NCBI RefSeq assembly: GCF_003628755.1
Contig: NZ_CP029256.1
Span: 267,585-331,584 of the forward strand
Reading direction: 5' to 3'
Source: Christensenella minuta
GTDB taxonomy: Bacteria > Bacillota > Clostridia > Christensenellales > Christensenellaceae
DNA length: 64,000 bases
How positions within the stretch are numbered: position 1 is the first letter of the stretch; each line of letters starts with the position of its first letter. Shown in pieces: positions 59,562-64,000 of the stretch. The notes below the pieces were generated by a model. It searched no databases. It was not told the origin of the DNA and saw only the letters and a list, made by a program, of their open reading frames with translations. The position numbers and the translations under genes are program-made.

Positions 59562-59585
59562 AAAAAAATGCAGGGAAATCCCCGC
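59562..59585 (-). terminator. Terminator-like hairpin between feoA and feoB
   Basis: On the minus strand GCGGGG / CCCTGC (one wobble) with an ATTT loop is followed by ATTTTTTT, 18 bases after the feoA stop. Confidence 0.65.
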
Positions 59586-59602
59586 GATACGCCCACAAAA
59601 TA

Positions 59603-59845
59603 TCAGCTGACTTCGATCATGTCGGCGTCCGCCTTGCGGATCGAAAGTTCATAGCCGCGCACAGTGACCTCGACCGGGTCGCCGAGCGGCGCAACCTTGC
59701 GCACATAGACCTGGGTTCCCTTTGTGAGGCCCATGTCCATGATCCTGCGCTTTACGGCTCCCGAGCCAGTCAGTTTAACTACCGTTACCGTCTCGCCGCA
59801 CTGAGCAGTGCGCAGGGTTTTCGCTTCGGATGTTTCATGCTTCAT
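59603..59845 (-). CDS. feoA: FeoA-domain protein (proximal to feoB)
   Basis: An 80-residue SH3-like FeoA protein. ATG 59845 follows GGAGGAACGGT; the longer frame to 59935 overlaps the next gene region. It has the family pattern RRIMDMGLTKGTQVYVRKVAPLGDPVEV. FeoA interacts with FeoB to support Fe(II) uptake. Confidence 0.92.
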   Translation of the reverse strand: MKHETSEAKTLRTAQCGETVTVVKLTGSGAVKRRIMDMGLTKGTQVYVRKVAPLGDPVEVTVRGYELSIRKADADMIEVS

Positions 59846-59931
59846 ACCGTTCCTCCTTTCCGGCATGCGCCAAAGGGCGCAAAAAAATACAATACTTCCA
59901 AACGCAAAGGCGTTTTTTGGTCTAAAAGGGA

Positions 59932-60150
59932 TCACGCATCCGCAATCATGATACGGCCGGCCATCGCTTTGCTGATCGCGATGCGTGTATCTTTCACGTT
60001 TACGATCATGTTTCCGCCCATCTCGGACACAACGGTCACATGTTCGCCCTCCACAAAACCAAGGCTTCCGAGAAAATGGCGCACATCATCTTTTCCCTTG
60101 ATCTTGCAGATAAAAGCTTTTTTCCCCGCAGGGGCAAATGTAAGCGGCAT
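59932..60150 (-). CDS. feoA: FeoA-domain protein (second copy)
   Basis: A 72-residue FeoA-type protein. ATG 60150 follows AAAGGAG; a GTG at 60162 has no spacing for the site. It shows HFLGSLGFVEGEHVTVVSEMGGNMIV, shorter and divergent from the first copy. It is first in the feo operon, directly behind the operator-bearing promoter. Two FeoA proteins ahead of FeoB is common in Clostridia. Confidence 0.9.
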   Translation of the reverse strand: MPLTFAPAGKKAFICKIKGKDDVRHFLGSLGFVEGEHVTVVSEMGGNMIVNVKDTRIAISKAMAGRIMIADA

Positions 60151-60171
60151 GATGATAAACACTCCTTTCGA

Positions 60172-60185
60172 TTAGCATACGCTAA
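60172..60185. promoter_or_regulatory. Iron-regulator operator, feoA copy 1
   Basis: TTAGCATACGCTAA, close upstream of the feoA ribosome site. Confidence 0.8.
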
Positions 60186-60206
60186 TATCTTGGCGAAATA
60201 CAAGGG

Positions 60207-60220
60207 TTAGCAATTACTAA
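60207..60220. promoter_or_regulatory. Iron-regulator operator, feoA copy 2
   Basis: TTAGCAATTACTAA, extended by GGG/CCC to a 20-base dyad, just downstream of the -10. A weaker third site, TTTACCATTGCTAA (60239-60252), overlaps the -10. Confidence 0.8.
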
Positions 60221-60236
60221 CCCTTTTCCACCTGAA

Positions 60237-60265
60237 AGTTTACCATTGCTAACCAGAGAAGTCAA
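60237..60265 (-). promoter_or_regulatory. feoA promoter
   Basis: On the minus strand TTGACT (60265-60260), a 17-base spacer and TAAACT (60242-60237). Operator sites overlap and follow it. Confidence 0.8.
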
Positions 60266-60423
60266 TATGTAAACCGCAAAAAAGCAAAAAATAATCCCAA
60301 GGGGAGGAGCAACGGCAGGGCATGCTTTTTTCGCTGCTTGGGATGGAGCGCCGATCGAAAGGATTCCATTCTATAATAATCAGGGCAAATCCCGTATTTT
60401 GTTTGGGGAATCTTCGCAGAGGG

Positions 60424-60453
60424 TTGCCACAGCGCGAAAAAAAAGAGTATACT
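60424..60453 (+). promoter_or_regulatory. Promoter of the second DUF308 gene
   Basis: TTGCCA (60424-60429), an 18-base spacer and TATACT (60448-60453). The 158 bases between it and the feo promoter show no feature. Confidence 0.65.
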
Positions 60454-60519
60454 ATTCATGAAACCTATTATGGCCGCGCAAGGCGGGCATGATGGAATAA
60501 ACAGGAGGAATCATAAATT

Positions 60520-61143
60520 ATGGGTAACGAAAGCAGTCAGAACGAACAAAGGACCACGCGGCGTGCGGGCATGAACGATGTGGCCCGCAAAATGACGGGC
60601 GGCAACAAAACGGCAGGGATCGTTATTGCCATCTGCATGGTGGTGCTCGGCATCCTGATTTTTGCCGCTCCGCTCATCATGGGGCTGGGGATCGCCTACC
60701 TGGTGACGATCGGCTTCATCGCCTACGGAATTTTTGAAATCGTCGCCTATGTCCGCACCCCCGCGGATTACCGCAACGGGTGGACGATTGCCAACGGAAT
60801 CATCTTTACGCTCCTCGGCATCATGATTTTAGCAGAAGCGCTGGGCGGACAGTATGGGAAGATCAATATGATCTCCACGTTCTCATTCATCATCGGCTTC
60901 TTCGCCCTGTTCGGCGGTATCACGCAAATTTCGTCGTACGGCGCGTTCAAAAAAGCGGGCGAGCCGGGAGCGGGATGGATCCTCGCGAGCGGCATCATCA
61001 ATCTGGTGCTTGGCATCCTGATTATCTGCGCGCCGATCGCGGGTTGGTTTACTATGGAATGGATTTTCGCGATTTACCTGATCGTGGGCGGCGTAGCACT
61101 GTTTGCGGAGGCCTGCTCGGGAAAGCTTGCTTATAAAAAATAA
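60520..61143 (+). CDS. DUF308 (HdeD-family) membrane protein
   Basis: A 207-residue protein with a basic N-terminus (about 1-35) and six membrane helices. It is clearly related to the protein at 46907: both have a VxVLGIL first helix and end with AEA(I/C)SGK. Start after CAGGAGG. Function unknown. The 295 bases after it (61144-61438) contain no convincing gene. Confidence 0.8.
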   Translation: MGNESSQNEQRTTRRAGMNDVARKMTGGNKTAGIVIAICMVVLGILIFAAPLIMGLGIAYLVTIGFIAYGIFEIVAYVRTPADYRNGWTIANGIIFTLLGIMILAEALGGQYGKINMISTFSFIIGFFALFGGITQISSYGAFKKAGEPGAGWILASGIINLVLGILIICAPIAGWFTMEWIFAIYLIVGGVALFAEACSGKLAYKK

Positions 61144-61438
61144 CGCCGATCCATTGCAATGACAGAATCGAACAAAGTATTTGGCGGGAAATTCCGCGAC
61201 AGAACGGCGATGTGCGGGGAAAAAGGCATATCGCCGTTTGCCGCCCGGAAATTATTTTGCCGCGCGGCCTGAATTCGGGCTGATAATTCGATATGACCGC
61301 ATCGCAACGCTTTCCTGCCGTGCCCGCTGCAGGCGGGAAGCCGCCGCTGGGCGATCTGGCCGGCCAAAATAAATGCGGGACGCTGAAACAGACCGTCGCG
61401 CCCCGTTTTTTCGTAAGACAATAAAAAAGGATATGACG

Positions 61439-61705
61439 ATGCAGACAAGAGGGATGAAAATCTGGTCCGGCCTGAATGTTGCGCTCGGCGCGCTCGCATA
61501 CGCCGTGCTTTTGGACGGGATGTGGTTCTGGATAGGCTTTGCCTGCGCGGCAGCCGCGCTTATCCTTGGGAGCAAGGGGCGCAAAAGTCCATATAAAAGC
61601 AAACAAATCTGCTCGGTGGTCAGTATTGCGCTGGCTGTCGGGGCGGCTGTTTGCTATCTTATTCTTATGCTCTCGCTTGGATATTCCATGCCGGATATAT
61701 TATGA
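61439..61705 (+). CDS. Small membrane protein
   Basis: An 88-residue protein with three hydrophobic segments (GLNVALGALAYAVLL, WIGFACAAAALILG and VVSIALAVGAAVCYLILM). ATG 61439 is eight bases after AAAGG; ATG 61433 is too close to it. It lies 22 bases before the ABC transporter gene and may be co-transcribed. Family not recognised. Confidence 0.6.
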   Translation: MQTRGMKIWSGLNVALGALAYAVLLDGMWFWIGFACAAAALILGSKGRKSPYKSKQICSVVSIALAVGAAVCYLILMLSLGYSMPDIL

Positions 61706-61727
61706 CAGATAAATTGGGGGGGACGGT

Positions 61728-63458
61728 ATGCTAAAGCTTTACAAAGGATTGAAATCATATGTAAAGCAGCTGATTCTCATGGTTTTATTGCTTTTCGTAC
61801 AGGCATTTTCCATGCTGATGCTGCCATCTATGATGTCGCTTATCATCGACCGGGGGGTCGTTCAGGGCGATATGAACTATATCGTTACGGCCGGGATCAT
61901 TATGATTTGTATCACGCTTGCCGGATCGGTATCCGCCATCGGCGTGGGATATTTTGCTTCCAAAGTGGCGGTAGGCTTTTGCACGGATACGCGCAAAAAG
62001 CTGTTCCGCCATATTGACCGCTTTACCATGGAGGAATTTGACAAGGTGGGGACATCGTCCCTGACGACGCGTTCTACGAACGATATCCTGCAGGTACAGA
62101 ATTTTACCATTATGCTGTTCCGGGTAATCATACTGGCGCCGATCATGTGCATTGGCGGCATTACGCTCGCCTTCCAGAAGAACGCGACGCTTGCGATGGT
62201 GCTGGTCGTCTGTATGCCGGTTATCGTGGTATTCCTCGTGCTTGTGCTGCGCAGCGCGTTTCCGGTTTTCCGTTCGATGCAGGCGAAGCTCGACAAGGTG
62301 AACCTGATTATACGCGAAAACATTACCGGGGTGCGCGTCGTGCGCGCGTTCACAGCTGAACAGCGGGAAGAGAAACGCTTTGAAGAGGCCAACGAGGATA
62401 TGACGCGGACATCGACCAAATCGCAGGTGAAGGTGTCCACGCTGATGCCCCTTTTGATGCTGATTATCAATCTTGGTACGGTGGCGGTCGTTTGGTTCGG
62501 CGGACAGCAGATTTCCCAGGGCGTGATCCAGGTGGGCGATATGATGGCGCTGATCCAGTATTTGATGCTGATTATGTATGCGCTGGTGATGATGTCGCTG
62601 ATCTTTGCCCTGATGCCCCGCGCCAGCGTATGCGCGGAGCGCATTATGGAGGTGCTGGAAATTAAGCCTGCCATCAAGGATGCGGTGAATCCAAAAATCC
62701 CGGAGAAAAAGACCGGAATTGTGGAATTCCGCGACGTGACGCTTGCCTATGGAAATTCGGATACGCCGGCGGTCTCAGGCATCAGCTTTACCGCGATGCC
62801 CGGCCAGACCACCGCCATCATCGGGGCGACGGGCAGCGGGAAGTCGTCTGTGATCTGCATGATCCCGCGGCTGCGCGACCCTGTGCAAGGTACAGTTTTG
62901 GTGGACGGCGTAGACGTGCGGGAATACGACCTTGACGCGCTGCGCAAGCGAATCGGTTATGTGCCGCAAAAGTCGAACCTGTTTGCGGGGACGATCCGCT
63001 CTAATATCGCTTTTTCCAACGAGGATATGAGCGACGGGCAGGTGGAGCGCGCCGCGCGGATCGCCCAGGCGGACGACTTTATTTCCAAAAAGGAACTGGG
63101 GTATGACGATCCCGTCGCAGAAGGGGGAACCAACGTATCCGGCGGCCAGCGCCAGCGCCTTGCAATCGCGCGCGCCATGGCGACGAACGCGAATATCTTC
63201 GTGTTTGACGACAGCTTTTCGGCGCTGGATTTCAAAACCGACGCAGCCGTACGGCGGGCGATCCGGGAAAGTACGCAGGATGCGACCGTCATTATCGTGG
63301 CCCAGCGGGTGGGTACGATCATGAATGCGGACAAAATACTGGTAATGGACCAGGGAAAAATAATCGGGGAAGGAACGCACGAAGAGCTGCTCCGAACTTG
63401 CGGCATCTATGAGCAGATCGCCAAAACACAGCTGGCTGGGGGAGGTGAGGAGGAATGA
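61728..63458 (+). CDS. ABC exporter half-transporter (permease-ATPase)
   Basis: A 576-residue type IV exporter half. A six-helix membrane domain (about 15-300) precedes the nucleotide-binding domain with Walker A GATGSGKSS, Q-loop, signature VSGGQRQRL, Walker B NIFVFDDSFS and H-loop. The Asp after Walker B (DDSFSALD) replaces the usual catalytic Glu, so this half probably has a degenerate ATP site, as in heterodimeric exporters. Its partner overlaps the stop. Confidence 0.92.
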   Translation: MLKLYKGLKSYVKQLILMVLLLFVQAFSMLMLPSMMSLIIDRGVVQGDMNYIVTAGIIMICITLAGSVSAIGVGYFASKVAVGFCTDTRKKLFRHIDRFTMEEFDKVGTSSLTTRSTNDILQVQNFTIMLFRVIILAPIMCIGGITLAFQKNATLAMVLVVCMPVIVVFLVLVLRSAFPVFRSMQAKLDKVNLIIRENITGVRVVRAFTAEQREEKRFEEANEDMTRTSTKSQVKVSTLMPLLMLIINLGTVAVVWFGGQQISQGVIQVGDMMALIQYLMLIMYALVMMSLIFALMPRASVCAERIMEVLEIKPAIKDAVNPKIPEKKTGIVEFRDVTLAYGNSDTPAVSGISFTAMPGQTTAIIGATGSGKSSVICMIPRLRDPVQGTVLVDGVDVREYDLDALRKRIGYVPQKSNLFAGTIRSNIAFSNEDMSDGQVERAARIAQADDFISKKELGYDDPVAEGGTNVSGGQRQRLAIARAMATNANIFVFDDSFSALDFKTDAAVRRAIRESTQDATVIIVAQRVGTIMNADKILVMDQGKIIGEGTHEELLRTCGIYEQIAKTQLAGGGEEE

Positions 63459-64000
63459 GCAAGCAATCGCCGAAAAAGAATTCAACCGCAAAACGGCTGA
63501 TCGGCTATTTTAAGCCGTACAGGAAAAAAGTGGTCTTCCTTTTGATCTGCGCGATCGTGGGCGTTGTATTCCTGATCACCGGTCCGCGCGTCCTCGGGAC
63601 GGCAACGAACGTGATTACCATGCGCGCGCAGTATAACCAAACGGGCGTATTGAACCTCGACGTCAATAACCCCGAGCTGGCGGGTATCGGGGAAATCCGC
63701 GAGAATGTCGATGCGGAGGGAAACTACGCCGGACCTCCTCTTAAAGAGGGGGAGATGCCGGTGCTGAAGATGGTGCTGATGATCCTCGTCGCCATTTACG
63801 GGCTTTCCGCATTCTTTACATACCTGCAGCAGAAAACCACGGCGCAGGTCGCACAGCGGGCGATGTTTGACCTGCGGGAAAATGTGGACAAGAAGATACA
63901 AAAGCTTCCGCTGAATTATTACGATACGCACACGCACGGGGATGTGCTATCCCGCACGACGACGGATATCGAAACGATATCGACTTCGCTCCAGCAGATC
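63455..64000 (+). CDS. ABC exporter, second half-transporter (partial)
   Basis: Starts at ATG 63455, overlapping the previous stop by ATGA, after GGAGGTGAGGAGGA. The visible 182 residues hold a basic N-terminus, helix 1 (VVFLLICAIVGVVFLI), an unusually long extracytoplasmic loop (about 65-105) before helix 2, and YYDTHTHGDVLSRTTTD, typical of the exporter coupling region. The ATPase domain lies beyond the window end. Confidence 0.88.
   Translation, partial: MSKQSPKKNSTAKRLIGYFKPYRKKVVFLLICAIVGVVFLITGPRVLGTATNVITMRAQYNQTGVLNLDVNNPELAGIGEIRENVDAEGNYAGPPLKEGEMPVLKMVLMILVAIYGLSAFFTYLQQKTTAQVAQRAMFDLRENVDKKIQKLPLNYYDTHTHGDVLSRTTTDIETISTSLQQI

Noticed and set aside
1-64000. CRISPR arrays, insertion sequences, prophage genes, tRNA or rRNA genes
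   Set aside because: I looked for regular spaced repeats, transposase motifs, phage proteins and tRNA/rRNA signatures and saw none. A tRNA or Rfam scan would settle it.

Overview
The window reads as a chromosomal segment of an anaerobic, fermentative member of the Clostridia (Firmicutes). Evidence: roughly 50-55 % GC by eye, dense same-strand operons, AGGAGG-type ribosome binding sites with several TTG/GTG starts, CdaA/YbbR c-di-AMP genes, clostridial butyrate genes (Bcd-EtfBA) and many ferredoxin-type proteins. A Christensenellales-like lineage is possible, but I cannot place it from sequence alone. I see no rRNA, tRNA, CRISPR array, insertion sequence or phage gene.

Layout. 1-4.8 kb: a partial membrane gene, then a SpoIIE-type phosphatase and the cdaA-cdaR signalling pair. 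4.1-7.5 kb: a P-loop ATPase and a four-subunit 2-oxoacid:ferredoxin oxidoreductase. 7.5-17.3 kb: housekeeping and envelope genes (class A PBP, YebC, a frameshifted prepilin, two SDRs, a lipoprotein amidase, a LysR regulator, an EamA transporter). 17.3-32.9 kb: a 4-hydroxybutyrate to butyryl-CoA island, with its own sigma-54 activator, a -24/-12 promoter with tandem enhancer repeats, and rpoN. 33.3-44.8 kb: malate dehydrogenase, fumarase, then hdrB-hdrC-hdrA-flxD-C-B-A-frdB-frdA. 44.8-56 kb: mixed genes (metallo-hydrolase, proA, DUF308, dehydrogenase, CorA, argH, L,D-transpeptidase, methyltransferase, MATE exporter). 56-60.3 kb: a ferrous-iron uptake locus (Cys-rich FeoB partner, DtxR/MntR-type repressor, feoB, two feoA) with five matching TTAG-N6-CTAA operators. 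60.5-64 kb: DUF308, a small membrane protein and a heterodimeric ABC exporter cut by the window end.

How the genes fit together. The two central operons can be read as one route: malate -> fumarate -> succinate (soluble FrdAB) -> succinyl-CoA (Cat1) -> succinate semialdehyde (SucD) -> 4-hydroxybutyrate (4HbD) -> 4-hydroxybutyryl-CoA (AbfT) -> crotonyl-CoA (AbfD) -> butyryl-CoA (Bcd-EtfBA). The most interesting part is the fumarate reductase. It has no membrane anchor and sits at the end of a complete HdrABC-FlxABCD electron-bifurcation module. This suggests, as an inference, a cytosolic NADH-dependent complex that couples fumarate reduction to ferredoxin reduction. Together with Bcd-Etf, the island could then hold two ferredoxin-generating reductions in series.
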